The notes under the pieces: generated by a model
Seen by the model: the letters and a program-made list of their open reading frames with translations, nothing else
Told to the model about the DNA's origin: nothing
The model's database searches: none
Program-made: the position numbers and the translations under genes
Part shown: one piece after another, positions 43,668 through 52,697 of the stretch
Numbering within the stretch: the stretch's first letter is position 1
Layout of the letters: each line of letters begins with the position of its first letter
Origin: Marinifilum breve
Lineage (GTDB): Bacteria; Bacteroidota; Bacteroidia; Bacteroidales; Marinifilaceae
Direction of reading: 5' to 3'
Length of the DNA stretch: 64,000 nt
Assembly: GCF_003202155.1 (NCBI RefSeq)
Contig: NZ_QFLI01000008.1
Location: 124,001-188,000, forward strand

Positions 43668-44111
43668 TTATGGTGTTACTTTGTTCATCACATATGAAAA
43701 GCCTTGCTCATTGTCTCCCAAAACATTTACCTTAATTCGTGTTTCATTTATTTTCTGATATTGGATTTTCTTGGGGAAATCGTGTTCCAGATTTTCAAAT
43801 GAATAGTATGCTGAAAGCTTATCATTTAAAGGAAATGATATTGTAGCTCCTTCGTTTTGATTTATAACAGTTGCCTGATAAATAATCCTACCTCTGATTT
43901 CTTTTATGGCAAGTTTTTCGAAAATCCGCTTTTTCCCATCAACAAGCTTATATCCCTCTCCCAACAAATCATCCTCGAACTTGTCCCATTTTTCGAATTG
44001 TTGTTTGCCTTCAACTTGCCAAGTCCCTTCCAGAAAATGAAAAGATTGAAGATCCTGAGTAGAACAGGATTGGGTACAAATCGAGAAAATAATTAAAATC
44101 AGATACTTCAT
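43668..44111 (-). CDS. Lipoprotein, DUF6265-like
   Basis: A 147-residue predicted lipoprotein with signal peptide and lipobox TQSC (Cys16). The mature part, FHFLEGTWQVEGKQQFEKWDK to GFSYVMNKV, is a small beta-rich domain resembling DUF6265 proteins: an LxGTW opening, an ExW motif and the ENLEHDFPKKIQY block. Function is unknown. It lies 29 bases after the SGNH-hydrolase gene on the same strand, so the two probably form one transcript. Confidence 0.75.
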   Translation of the reverse strand: MKYLILIIFSICTQSCSTQDLQSFHFLEGTWQVEGKQQFEKWDKFEDDLLGEGYKLVDGKKRIFEKLAIKEIRGRIIYQATVINQNEGATISFPLNDKLSAYYSFENLEHDFPKKIQYQKINETRIKVNVLGDNEQGFSYVMNKVTP

Positions 44112-44140
44112 AAAACGAAGAGATATTTATTTCTTCCAAT

Positions 44141-45226
44141 TTACCAATTAATATTTTCATCGATAAATTGAATCAGGCTATTGGCCATTTCCTCTTGTTC
44201 CTTAATCGATGGATGTCCTGTTGTTTCTTTAAAAGGAACAAAATGTGTGTAGATTTTATCATCTTTTAAGCCAGCAACTGCCTTTTTAATATATCCAGGC
44301 CATTGGGATCTTTCCCTGGTAGCATCCATATTTCCCAGCATGCATATGATTTCTGCTTTAGGGTAGTGATTTCGAATCCCTGCTACAAACTGCTGGTATG
44401 CATGAATCAAATATTCTTCGCTTGGAGATTTTTCATCAAAATTCTTCTTGAACTCATCCCTTTCTGGCATATTTACCAACCATGAATCATTCTGAAATAA
44501 ATTCACTACCACCACATCAGGTTCATACAAAGAAAAATCCCATTGACTAGTTGAATCTGCAGGATTTAATCGATCGTAAATATCGGGCATTTCGAAAGGG
44601 AACCAACTGATTGTAATTCCAATTCCACTTTTACAAATACAATGGTAATCGGCATCGAAATATCTGGCAGTTATTGAGGCATAGCTTAAATAATTGTTCG
44701 TAAAAGTACTGTCCGGAGAATCATTTCCTGAAGTATCTTCCACTGCATATCCTGCTGTAATGGAATTTCCATAAAACTCTATTTTTCTTTTTGCCACATC
44801 TGCTTTGGATAATAACTTCGCTTTTCCATCAATCTTAAAACCATAAAAGTTTGTTGTTCCCCTATCCCACTCAGTACGTTTAAACAACTCTATACTATGT
44901 TTCCCTGGCGACAAATTTGTAACCAATTCATGGTACTCCTTAATTGTATCGGGGCGAAACAGTACAACACTGTCCTTATCGATGATGATATTATAATAGT
45001 TATCCCCCTTTTTATCCTTCATTAAAGCACTCAGCGATTCTCCTTCAAAGTTTATTTTGATCGAGCTACCCGACCAATAGAGCTCTGCGTGATCGAAACT
45101 TGCAGTATCGACTCTTCCTGAATATTTAATTTCTGAGTTTGAGAATGGAACAATTAAACTTTGTTGTTTTGTACAAGCTGCAAAAATTGCAATCAAAGCA
45201 ATTAGGAGATAATAGGTATTTTTCAT
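44141..45226 (-). CDS. SGNH/GDSL-family carbohydrate esterase, lipoprotein (CE2-like)
   Basis: A 361-residue predicted lipoprotein (lipobox FAAC, Cys18). Residues about 25-135 form a jelly-roll-like domain (RTEWDRGTTNFYGFKID). The C-terminal SGNH hydrolase domain shows the Ser block FYGNSITAGYAVED, a FQNDSW Asn block and a C-terminal TTGHPSIKEQEE His block. This two-domain layout matches CE2 acetyl-xylan esterase/deacetylases, which remove acetyl groups from polysaccharides. It should face the periplasm or outer surface. No polysaccharide-utilisation (SusCD) genes lie near. Confidence 0.82.
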   Translation of the reverse strand: MKNTYYLLIALIAIFAACTKQQSLIVPFSNSEIKYSGRVDTASFDHAELYWSGSSIKINFEGESLSALMKDKKGDNYYNIIIDKDSVVLFRPDTIKEYHELVTNLSPGKHSIELFKRTEWDRGTTNFYGFKIDGKAKLLSKADVAKRKIEFYGNSITAGYAVEDTSGNDSPDSTFTNNYLSYASITARYFDADYHCICKSGIGITISWFPFEMPDIYDRLNPADSTSQWDFSLYEPDVVVVNLFQNDSWLVNMPERDEFKKNFDEKSPSEEYLIHAYQQFVAGIRNHYPKAEIICMLGNMDATRERSQWPGYIKKAVAGLKDDKIYTHFVPFKETTGHPSIKEQEEMANSLIQFIDENINW

Positions 45227-45306
45227 GGTATGGATTTTATAGTCTGGAATTTCAAAACTACTTATTATTTTTATTAAAAATTAATGCCTCTTTCTTAAAT
45301 AATAAC

Positions 45307-45330
45307 AAAAAAGGCAGCCAACCGGCTGCC
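45307..45330 (-). terminator. Terminator of the acuI-like gene
   Basis: A perfect GGCAGCC / GGCTGCC stem with a 4-base loop, then T6 on the minus strand. Confidence 0.88.
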
Positions 45331-45356
45331 CCAAACTATAAACATCTAATGAAACC

Positions 45357-46349
45357 TTAGAGTTTCACAATTACTCTTCCTTTACTTTTCTTTTGTAACA
45401 TTAAGTCGATATACTCATTTAAATCTTCTAAAGAAGATTCAATTACCTGTTCCTTATGCTTGTATACATTCCATTCTGCAGCCAATTTGTCCCAAACTTT
45501 TTGTCTTAACTCCATTGGACAGTTTTGAGAATCGATACCAATCAAACTGATTCCATTTAAAATAAATGGGTAAACAGTCATAGGTAAATCTCCTGATCCA
45601 ACATTTCCACAACAAGTTACACTACCCATTGGCTTACACGCTTTCAATAATGTATGTAATGTATTTCCACCGATAACATCAATTGCTCCAGCCCAAAGTG
45701 GTCTTAACAATGGTCTTCCCGATTGATCATCTGTAATATCTTTTGAAATTCTGTTGCTAGCTCCCAACTCATTTAATACCTCTTCATCACCAGTTGCATC
45801 GAACGTTGCAGCAGTTACCTCAAAACCTAATGATGATAAGATACTAATGGCAATACTACCTACACCACCTAAAGCACCTGTAACTACAACTGGGCCCATT
45901 TCTGGTGTTTGACCAGATGCCAATAGCTTGTACACAGAAAGTGCAGCTGTAAAACCTGCTGTTCCATAAATCATAGCATCTCGAAAACTCAATTCTTTTG
46001 GCAATGCCACCACCCAGTTAGCAGGAACGCGAATGTAATCAGAAAAACCACCATCGGTATTCATTCCCAAATCATAGCTGGTAACAATTACCTCGTCGCC
46101 TACTTTAAATTTATCACTTGATGATTCTTCTACAACTCCTGCAGCATCAATACCAGGAGTGTGAGGGTAATTTCTGGTTACTCCTTTATTTCCAGAGACA
46201 GACAAGGCATCTTTGTAGTTTAATGATGAGTAACGCACACGAATTAAAACTTCACCTTCAGGTAAATCCTCAATCTTTCTGCTTACAATTTCTCTTTTGT
46301 ATTCTCCATTTTCTTCGCGAATACGAAGTGCTTTAAATTCTTTATCCAT
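45357..46349 (-). CDS. acuI: YhdH/YhfP-family NADPH oxidoreductase (acryloyl-CoA reductase type)
   Basis: A 330-residue zinc-free medium-chain dehydrogenase/reductase. Family motifs include SSLNYKDALSVSGNKGV at the active site, HTPGIDAAGVVEES, and the cofactor loop VVVTGALGGVGSIAISILSSLGF. YhdH/AcuI members reduce acryloyl-CoA to propionyl-CoA with NADPH; other members are called quinone oxidoreductases. If AcuI-like, it would feed the propionyl-CoA pool handled by the pcc and mmd genes, but this is inference. It is divergent from an HxlR-type regulator. Confidence 0.88.
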   Translation of the reverse strand: MDKEFKALRIREENGEYKREIVSRKIEDLPEGEVLIRVRYSSLNYKDALSVSGNKGVTRNYPHTPGIDAAGVVEESSSDKFKVGDEVIVTSYDLGMNTDGGFSDYIRVPANWVVALPKELSFRDAMIYGTAGFTAALSVYKLLASGQTPEMGPVVVTGALGGVGSIAISILSSLGFEVTAATFDATGDEEVLNELGASNRISKDITDDQSGRPLLRPLWAGAIDVIGGNTLHTLLKACKPMGSVTCCGNVGSGDLPMTVYPFILNGISLIGIDSQNCPMELRQKVWDKLAAEWNVYKHKEQVIESSLEDLNEYIDLMLQKKSKGRVIVKL

Positions 46350-46380
46350 AACGGTTCTGTTATTTATTCTTATCTTGCAA

Positions 46381-46411
46381 CAAAAATACGTTCATTTAAT
46401 CTACAAATCAA
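46381..46411 (-). promoter_or_regulatory. Promoter of the acuI-like gene
   Basis: On the minus strand, TTG (46409-46411), a 20-base spacer and TATTTTTG (46381-46388). The divergent regulator gene starts 76 bases beyond it, so a regulator could bind here. Confidence 0.65.
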
Positions 46412-46486
46412 GAACTTACAATTACATCACATACTAACATTTTGTTCTGATTTACTGATTATCAATGAATAAAAATTTCAAAAAAA

Positions 46487-46801
46487 TTGGAAAAAGGAAT
46501 TTGTCCCATAGATACATTTATCAATTACGTAAAAGGAAAACGTAAGGCCACCATTATTTTGCATCTGAAACAAGGTACAAAACGATATTCGGAATTGGTG
46601 AAGCTCATTCCTGATGTAAGCGATAGAATGCTTAGTAAAAATCTTAAAGAATTGGAAGAATCTGGATTTATTGAGAAAAAGATATATCCCGAAATACCTC
46701 CAAAGGTAGAATATAGCTTAAGCAAGCTGGGTGATGAGATACATCCGGTATTAATTGCTATGTTTCGGGGTGGAAAGATATTGGAGAAAAAGTTGAAATA
46801 A
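46487..46801 (+). CDS. HxlR-family winged-helix transcriptional regulator
   Basis: A 104-residue single-domain regulator. CPID near the N-terminus, the helix-turn-helix region RYSELVKLIPDVSDRMLSKNLKELEESGFI and the wing KVEYSLSKLGDEIHPVL are diagnostic of HxlR/DUF24 proteins. The N-terminal Cys6 is the residue that senses electrophiles or oxidants in several members. The start is read as TTG: an in-frame TGA lies 21 bases upstream and no ATG fits between. It is divergent from the YhdH/AcuI-type reductase, a pairing common for this family, so it probably controls that gene in response to reactive carbonyls or quinones. Confidence 0.88.
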   Translation: MEKGICPIDTFINYVKGKRKATIILHLKQGTKRYSELVKLIPDVSDRMLSKNLKELEESGFIEKKIYPEIPPKVEYSLSKLGDEIHPVLIAMFRGGKILEKKLK

Positions 46802-46818
46802 ATTGGTTCTTTCCATAT

Positions 46819-48828
46819 TCAAATCGATGACTTTGTTGCAAAATCACTCATCTGTTGTATTAAAATTGGTTGAACGGGTATGGTAAAATAAAAGTTGGCG
46901 CCTTCTCCTAATTTGCTTTCTACCCAAATTTTTCCTCCAAGCATTTCAACGTAAGATTTCGCAATAGCAAGTCCCAAACCAGCTCCCTGTTTCGCATTCA
47001 CATCGTATATATCTGCTTGGATAAAACGCTCAAAAATCGCTTTTTGCCTATCCTTTGCAATACCAATACCAGTATCTTTCACGTAGAACTCTAACCACTC
47101 CTTCTTTCTTACACATCCAAAATCGATAAAGCCATTTTCACAATATTTTATGGCATTTTTCAGAAGATTGGTTAAAACTGCATATATTTTCTCTTCATCA
47201 GTTTTTATTAATTCATCTTTCTTCAGTAATAGGTCACAACATCTCAACTCCACATCCTTATCTTCAAATTCTGGCTTAAAGAAATTGTAAAGTTCTTCAA
47301 GTTGATTGTTGATATTTGATTCCTGAATATTGAATTCGATGAGTCCGGATTCAATTTTAGAGATGTCTACTATATCGTTAATGATACTTAGCATTCTCTT
47401 TCCACTTTGCGATATAATTTCTAAATAACGAGTCTTCTTTTCTTTGTTTAATTGTGGAGTCTTTAATAAATCTGCAAATCCAAGGATTCCATTCATAGGG
47501 GTTCGGATTTCATGACTCATATTTGCCAAAAATGCAGATTTTAATAAATCACTCTTTTCTGCTCTTTCTTTGGCATATATTAATTCTGCTTCATATTTCT
47601 TTCTCTCAGTTACGTCTTTAGCTATTGAGATCACCAATTTTCTACCATCATCTAATACTCCAAGTGGAGCCGAACTAAAATCCCAAATTACCATATTACC
47701 TGAAGTTGTTATTATCTCTGATTCACCACCTTCTATTATCTTATCAGAATTATAAAGTTCTTCAATTAATTTACGAACATGTTTACCTTCTGTCCCATAC
47801 GCTTTCTCTGTCCATTCCTGAACTGTAACGATATCATTACGAGTATAGCCTGTTAAATCTGTCCATGCATCATTTATTGTTATCACCTCCCCACCTTCAG
47901 CGTGAATCATTATAGGAAATGGGGCAAAGTATATCGCTGATCTAAAACTCTCCTCGGTTCTTTTTACTTTTCTTGTAACAACATTTACCCGGTATCGAAG
48001 GAAAAACACAAATGCTAATAATAGTATTAAAACACCAGATATTAGAATAATGGTATTTTTTAACCACGTGGGAAATACTGTAATACTCCCTATTTCACCA
48101 TGAGACCATTCTTGTCTGGAATTATTGTAAACAGAGTTACTTTGGTATTTCCATTCCTTCAGATAATTATTTAAAAGATTTAGGATTTCTCCATTTTTTC
48201 CCTTCTTAACTGTAAAGTAGATATCAAAAGGATTAAAGATAATTCCACTAGAACGCAATGTATATTTTCTTGATTGCGCTGCTCCAAAAGTATTATTCAC
48301 AACTCCTGCATCTACCTTATTGTATGCTAACATTTTGAATACTTCCTCTGAATCCTTGGCGTAGACAAATTTACAATTGACAGAAAGTTTTTGGGTTAAG
48401 TCCTGCAAATACCACGAATTGATATCTGCTTTCATAATGGCAACTTTTTGCCCTTCCAGATCAAGAATTCCATCAATTTCAGAGTCGGCATTGACATACA
48501 CTTCTCCCCAAACAGTTAGCAATGGTTCCGTGCCATAATCCATATACATTGATCGTTCTTCGGTATATGCAACACTTACCAACAAATCAATTTCTTCATT
48601 TTTTATCCGCTCCAAACACATATCCCACGAACCAAAAACATATTCGAAGTGTATGTTATTTTGTTCCTCAACCTCTTTAAGTGCATCTACATAAAATCCT
48701 TTCACAATACCATCCGAATCCATAAAAATAGCGGGATAATAACTAAAGGCACCTATACGAAATTTCTCTTGTGCATTAGCTTGAATTATGGATAGCACTA
48801 ACAAAAGTGTTACTAAAATCTTATTCAT
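46819..48828 (-). CDS. Periplasmic-binding-domain PAS sensor histidine kinase
   Basis: A 669-residue membrane kinase. Signal peptide (1-19), then a solute-binding-protein family 3 domain (about 22-235; EKFRIGAFSYYPAIFMDSDG, VSVAYTEERSMYMDYG) facing the periplasm, a membrane helix (about 258-278), a PAS domain (about 295-400) and a HisKA domain with the acceptor H439 in NMSHEIRTPMNGILGFADLL. The ATPase domain shows LLKNAIKYCENG, DTGIGIA and GAGLGLAIAKSY. Binding-domain kinases of this type sense amino acids or related small molecules; the ligand is unknown. No receiver domain or adjacent response regulator is present. The end is 17 bases from the convergent HxlR gene. Confidence 0.92.
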   Translation of the reverse strand: MNKILVTLLLVLSIIQANAQEKFRIGAFSYYPAIFMDSDGIVKGFYVDALKEVEEQNNIHFEYVFGSWDMCLERIKNEEIDLLVSVAYTEERSMYMDYGTEPLLTVWGEVYVNADSEIDGILDLEGQKVAIMKADINSWYLQDLTQKLSVNCKFVYAKDSEEVFKMLAYNKVDAGVVNNTFGAAQSRKYTLRSSGIIFNPFDIYFTVKKGKNGEILNLLNNYLKEWKYQSNSVYNNSRQEWSHGEIGSITVFPTWLKNTIILISGVLILLLAFVFFLRYRVNVVTRKVKRTEESFRSAIYFAPFPIMIHAEGGEVITINDAWTDLTGYTRNDIVTVQEWTEKAYGTEGKHVRKLIEELYNSDKIIEGGESEIITTSGNMVIWDFSSAPLGVLDDGRKLVISIAKDVTERKKYEAELIYAKERAEKSDLLKSAFLANMSHEIRTPMNGILGFADLLKTPQLNKEKKTRYLEIISQSGKRMLSIINDIVDISKIESGLIEFNIQESNINNQLEELYNFFKPEFEDKDVELRCCDLLLKKDELIKTDEEKIYAVLTNLLKNAIKYCENGFIDFGCVRKKEWLEFYVKDTGIGIAKDRQKAIFERFIQADIYDVNAKQGAGLGLAIAKSYVEMLGGKIWVESKLGEGANFYFTIPVQPILIQQMSDFATKSSI

Positions 48829-48925
48829 GAAGAAGGCTGTCTATTAATGTATGTGTAATATCAAAGCTTAATAGGATGATCTTTTTAATGATTCGCTCAC
48901 TTAAATTTAACAATTATTCATATGC

Positions 48926-48953
48926 AAAAAAAGGCAACCTATTGGCTGCCTTT
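48926..48953 (-). terminator. Terminator of pepT
   Basis: AAAGGCAACC / GGCTGCCTTT stem with one mismatch, and T7 on the minus strand. Confidence 0.82.
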
Positions 48954-48973
48954 CTATAAATAATGAGTCTTAT

Positions 48974-50200
48974 TTATCTTTTCGAAATCATCTCTACAAT
49001 TTTCAGAATTACATCAACTGCTTTTTCCATAGACTGAACGGGAACATACTCGAATCTGCCATGGAAATTGTGTCCACCTGCAAAGATATTCGGGCAAGGC
49101 AAGCCCATATAGGACAAGCGGCTTCCATCAGTACCTCCTCGAATAGGAATCACCATAGGAGTAACGCCCACTTCTTTCATTGCTTCTTCGGCAATATCAA
49201 CAACATACTTCACAGGCTCTACCTTTTCGCGCATATTGTAATATTGGTTGGTCATTTCAAGAATAAGTGTTCCTTCACCAAATTTCTGATTATACTCTGC
49301 ACACAAATCTTCAATAAACTTTTTTCGAGCTTCGTAATTGGTCATATCAAAATCACGAATGATATACTGAAGAGAAGTGCTCTCTACTCCTCCATTCATA
49401 GCTATTAAATGATAAAATCCTTGATATCCTTCCGTCTTTTCGGGAACTTCATCTTTAGGCAAACGAGCTGCAAACTCATTGGCAATAGTCATAGAATTAA
49501 TCATCTTGTCTATTGCCATTCCTGGGTGAACATTTCGTCCCTTAAAGGTGATTTTAGCAAAGGCTGCATTAAAATTCTCGTACTGCAACTCACCTATTTC
49601 ACCACCATCTAAAGTGTAAGCGAAATCTGCTCCAAATTTCTTAACATCAAAAAAGTCTGCTCCTTTTCCAATTTCCTCATCTGGCGTAAAACCAACATGA
49701 ACAGGACCATGCTTAATTTCAGGGTTCTTAGCCAAGTATTCAACTGCTGTTATAATCTCGGCAACACCGGCTTTATCATCGGCACCAAGTAAGGTTGTAC
49801 CATCTGTTGTAATTAAAGTTTGACCTTTATAATTTGTCAATTCAGGAAAATCAGACACTTTCATTACAATATTCTGCTCCTCATTTAGAACGATATCCAT
49901 GCCATTGTAATTTTCCAGAATTTGAGGCTTTACATTCTTTCCTGAGAAATCAGGACTTGTATCCATATGAGCAACGAATCCCACTTTTGGAACTTCCTTT
50001 TCTATATTTGAAGGAAGGATTCCCATTACATATCCATTCTCATCAACACTTACATTTTCTAATCCAATTTCTTCCAATTCTTTTGCTAGCTCCTTTGCAA
50101 GAACCATTTGACCAGGTGTACTCGGTGTTAAACCTGTTTCAGTATCCGATTCGGTATCGAACTTTACGTATTTTAAAAATTTATCTACTACAGTATTCAT
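48974..50200 (-). CDS. pepT: Peptidase T (tripeptide aminopeptidase)
   Basis: A 408-residue M20B metallopeptidase that removes N-terminal residues from tripeptides in the cytoplasm. The two-zinc site motifs are complete: [41 protein letters not shown] and the C-terminal [14 protein letters not shown] and GGHNFHG. The length is the family norm. It is a single gene with a terminator after it. Confidence 0.95.
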   Translation of the reverse strand: MNTVVDKFLKYVKFDTESDTETGLTPSTPGQMVLAKELAKELEEIGLENVSVDENGYVMGILPSNIEKEVPKVGFVAHMDTSPDFSGKNVKPQILENYNGMDIVLNEEQNIVMKVSDFPELTNYKGQTLITTDGTTLLGADDKAGVAEIITAVEYLAKNPEIKHGPVHVGFTPDEEIGKGADFFDVKKFGADFAYTLDGGEIGELQYENFNAAFAKITFKGRNVHPGMAIDKMINSMTIANEFAARLPKDEVPEKTEGYQGFYHLIAMNGGVESTSLQYIIRDFDMTNYEARKKFIEDLCAEYNQKFGEGTLILEMTNQYYNMREKVEPVKYVVDIAEEAMKEVGVTPMVIPIRGGTDGSRLSYMGLPCPNIFAGGHNFHGRFEYVPVQSMEKAVDVILKIVEMISKR

Positions 50201-50240
50201 TGTTGTGTATTGTTAATAGTTCAAGTCTTACCCTCAGGTA

Positions 50241-50268
50241 AAATAAAACGCTTCAACTTTGTGAAGCG
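50241..50268 (-). terminator. Terminator of the hypothetical gene at 50345
   Basis: CGCTTCA / TGAAGCG stem with a 6-base loop and a T-rich tail on the minus strand. Confidence 0.75.
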
Positions 50269-50344
50269 CTACAATATTATAAAATGATCATGAAAAAAGA
50301 ATGTATTTTAATTCTTAATTCATCATTGATAATTATTAATTGTT

Positions 50345-51028
50345 TTAAACGTCATCCGATTTAAACTGAAATCCCAATCGCTTACCAGTTTGGATTCTTG
50401 CATTCTGCATCTTTTCGAATATTTGTGCAACCGACATAATCTTAACATTATCATATGGTGGAACCAATAAATCAAAATTCAATGAATAATTAATTGCTGT
50501 TTCTACAATTCTGCGTAAACTCTCTTTAGTCGCCATACTAGCTGATAAATCAGTTTGCAAGAGTCCCATTTGTCTCTTTCCTTCTACGATATAATGCTTT
50601 TCGCGATTGATAAAAATACGGGCTACCAAATAACCTAAATCATCATAGCGAGTGTATTTAAACGAATCGTAAAGAAAATTGTAAATATTAATGATTCCAG
50701 AATAAGCATTATCTGGATTTGTTCTTACATAGTTTTGTTCCCAAACATTGTGATCGCGATTAAATTGAAAAACGTTGGTATGCAAACTAAATATCAAAAT
50801 ATCAGAAGCTACTTTTATTTGAAATTCAAACTCACCCCTATCTTCATATCCCAATTGTACTTTCTCGTCTGTATCTTTTAGTTCCGCATTATACTCTAGC
50901 ACCAAAGCTTCCAATACATCTCTTAAATCTTCAAAAATTTCTTTGGTATTCTGATACACCTGCTGTTTTAAGGTTGCTTTTTCTCGAATTGTATTTAATA
51001 TGGCTGTTTTAGTATTCAATATGTTCAT
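50345..51028 (-). CDS. Conserved hypothetical protein
   Basis: A 227-residue cytoplasmic protein with no signal peptide or membrane segment. I do not recognise its family. The N-terminal third is helical and charged (REKATLKQQVYQNTKEIFEDL). The middle is beta-rich (GEFEFQIKVASDILIFSLHTNV), followed by NIYNFLYDSFKYTRYDDLGYLVARIFINREKHYIVEG. It lies between proS and pepT on the same strand but is flanked by terminators on both sides, so it is its own unit. Coding potential is clear from length and composition; function is unknown. Confidence 0.75.
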   Translation of the reverse strand: MNILNTKTAILNTIREKATLKQQVYQNTKEIFEDLRDVLEALVLEYNAELKDTDEKVQLGYEDRGEFEFQIKVASDILIFSLHTNVFQFNRDHNVWEQNYVRTNPDNAYSGIINIYNFLYDSFKYTRYDDLGYLVARIFINREKHYIVEGKRQMGLLQTDLSASMATKESLRRIVETAINYSLNFDLLVPPYDNVKIMSVAQIFEKMQNARIQTGKRLGFQFKSDDV

Positions 51029-51061
51029 TGTATAGTTGTTTTAGGTGAAGTCTAAATATAC

Positions 51062-51097
51062 AAAAAAACAGTCACCGATTTTTCGATGACTGTTTTT
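51062..51097 (-). terminator. Terminator of proS
   Basis: AAAAACAGTCA and TGACTGTTTTT arms enclosing CGATTTTTCG make a long stem with T7 on the minus strand. It could also work on the plus strand. Confidence 0.88.
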
Positions 51098-51121
51098 ATT
51101 ATGATTGTATTGTATACTATC

Positions 51122-52597
51122 TTAGTATGCTTTCGCAAAAACAACGCGTCTTTTAGAAGGCTTTCCTGTAACCATACAAACACCTTCTTCCTCTTCTGCA
51201 TCAAAAGGAATACAACGAATGGTTGCTTTGGTTTCATTTTTAATTTGCTCTTCTGTTTCAGCTGTTCCGTCCCAGTGAGCAAGGAAAAATCCAGTTTTTG
51301 TTTCCAACAACTCTTTAAATTCATCATATGAATCAACCTTAGTTGTTTTCTCTGCTCTAAAGTCAAGAGCTTTCTGGAAAATATTGGCTTGAATTTCTTC
51401 TAATAATTTCTCAATCACCTCTTCAATACCTTCAATTGGAAGAGTTTCCTTTGTTAATTTATCACGACGAGCCAATTCAATTGTTCCATTTTCCAAATCA
51501 CGATTTCCGATCGCCAAACGTACAGGAACACCTTTCAACTCGTACTCAGCAAATTTCCAACCTGGTTTGCGGTTATCGCTATCATCAAATTTCACAGAAA
51601 TTCCCATTGTTTTTAGCTTCGCAACAATTGGATCTAGTTTAGCAGCAATCTTTTCTAATTCTTCTGCTTTTCTGTAAATTGGTACAATTACAACCTGAAT
51701 TGGAGCCAATTTTGGAGGTAAAACCAAACCGTTATCATCAGAGTGAGCCATTATCAATGCTCCCATCAAACGAGTTGAAACTCCCCAAGATGTAGCCCAA
51801 ACATAATCCTCTTTTCCTTCTTTGTTCGCAAATTTTACATCAAATGCTTTTGCAAAATTCTGTCCTAAGAAATGAGAAGTACCTGCTTGCAATGCTTTTC
51901 CATCCTGCATTAATGCTTCAATACAATAAGTATCCAATGCACCGGCAAATCTTTCTGATTCTGTTTTATGACCTTTTAATACAGGAACTGCCATGAAGTT
52001 CTCAGCAAAATCGCCATAAACATTAATCATTTGCTCTGTTTCCTGCAATGCTTCTTCTTTAGTAGCATGAGCAGTATGTCCTTCTTGCCATAGGAATTCT
52101 GCTGTACGCAAGAATAAACGCGTACGCATTTCCCAACGCATTACATTTGCCCATTGGTTACAAAGAATTGGAAGATCTCTATAAGACTGAATCCAGTTTC
52201 TATATGTGTTCCAAATAATTGTTTCCGAAGTAGGTCGGATAATTAATTCCTCTTCTAATTGAGCATTAGGATCAACAACTACACCGCGCCCATTGGGGTC
52301 ATTTTTCAGACGGTAGTGGGTTACAACTGCACATTCTTTTGCAAATCCTTCTACGTGATCTGCTTCTTTACTCAAGAATGATTTTGGGATCAACAATGGA
52401 AAATATGCATTTTGGTGTCCAGTATCCTTGAACATTTTGTCCAATTCTTTTTGCATGTTTTCCCAGATTGCATAACCGTAAGGCTTAATAATCATACATC
52501 CTCTCACAGCAGAATTCTCTGCTAGATCTGCTTTCATTACCAGATCATTATACCACTGCGAATAATTTTCGCTTCTGCTCGTTAAAACTTTTGCCAT
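51122..52597 (-). CDS. proS: Prolyl-tRNA synthetase (archaeal/eukaryotic-type)
   Basis: A 491-residue class II synthetase that charges tRNA-Pro. It is the short type without the bacterial editing insert: motif 1 region ([16 protein letters not shown]), motif 2 ([25 protein letters not shown]), motif 3 and the anticodon-binding domain ([14 protein letters not shown]). A C-terminal zinc-like domain ends in a Tyr (RRVVFAKAY), as in archaeal-type ProS. This form is usual in Bacteroidota. It is divergent from the lipoprotein gene at 52698, with a -7 box on the minus strand. Confidence 0.95.
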   Translation of the reverse strand: MAKVLTSRSENYSQWYNDLVMKADLAENSAVRGCMIIKPYGYAIWENMQKELDKMFKDTGHQNAYFPLLIPKSFLSKEADHVEGFAKECAVVTHYRLKNDPNGRGVVVDPNAQLEEELIIRPTSETIIWNTYRNWIQSYRDLPILCNQWANVMRWEMRTRLFLRTAEFLWQEGHTAHATKEEALQETEQMINVYGDFAENFMAVPVLKGHKTESERFAGALDTYCIEALMQDGKALQAGTSHFLGQNFAKAFDVKFANKEGKEDYVWATSWGVSTRLMGALIMAHSDDNGLVLPPKLAPIQVVIVPIYRKAEELEKIAAKLDPIVAKLKTMGISVKFDDSDNRKPGWKFAEYELKGVPVRLAIGNRDLENGTIELARRDKLTKETLPIEGIEEVIEKLLEEIQANIFQKALDFRAEKTTKVDSYDEFKELLETKTGFFLAHWDGTAETEEQIKNETKATIRCIPFDAEEEEGVCMVTGKPSKRRVVFAKAY

Positions 52598-52651
52598 TCG
52601 ATATAGTTTTGGTATAGTATTTGCTACTTTTAGGCTGAATAAAATTCAATA

Positions 52652-52659
52652 CAAAAGTA
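52652..52659 (-). promoter_or_regulatory. Putative -7 box of proS
   Basis: TACTTTTG on the minus strand matches TAnnTTTG, about 55 bases before the proS ATG. I see no -33 TTG at a normal spacing. Confidence 0.5.
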
Positions 52660-52685
52660 TAAAATTATCTTATATATTCATTATT

Positions 52686-52690
52686 GGAGG
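52686..52690 (+). promoter_or_regulatory. Strong Shine-Dalgarno site before the Arg/Ser-rich lipoprotein
   Basis: GGAGG sits 7 bases before the ATG at 52698. This is unusual in the window: nearly all other starts have only A/T-rich leaders. Confidence 0.65.
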
Positions 52691-52697
52691 ACTTACG

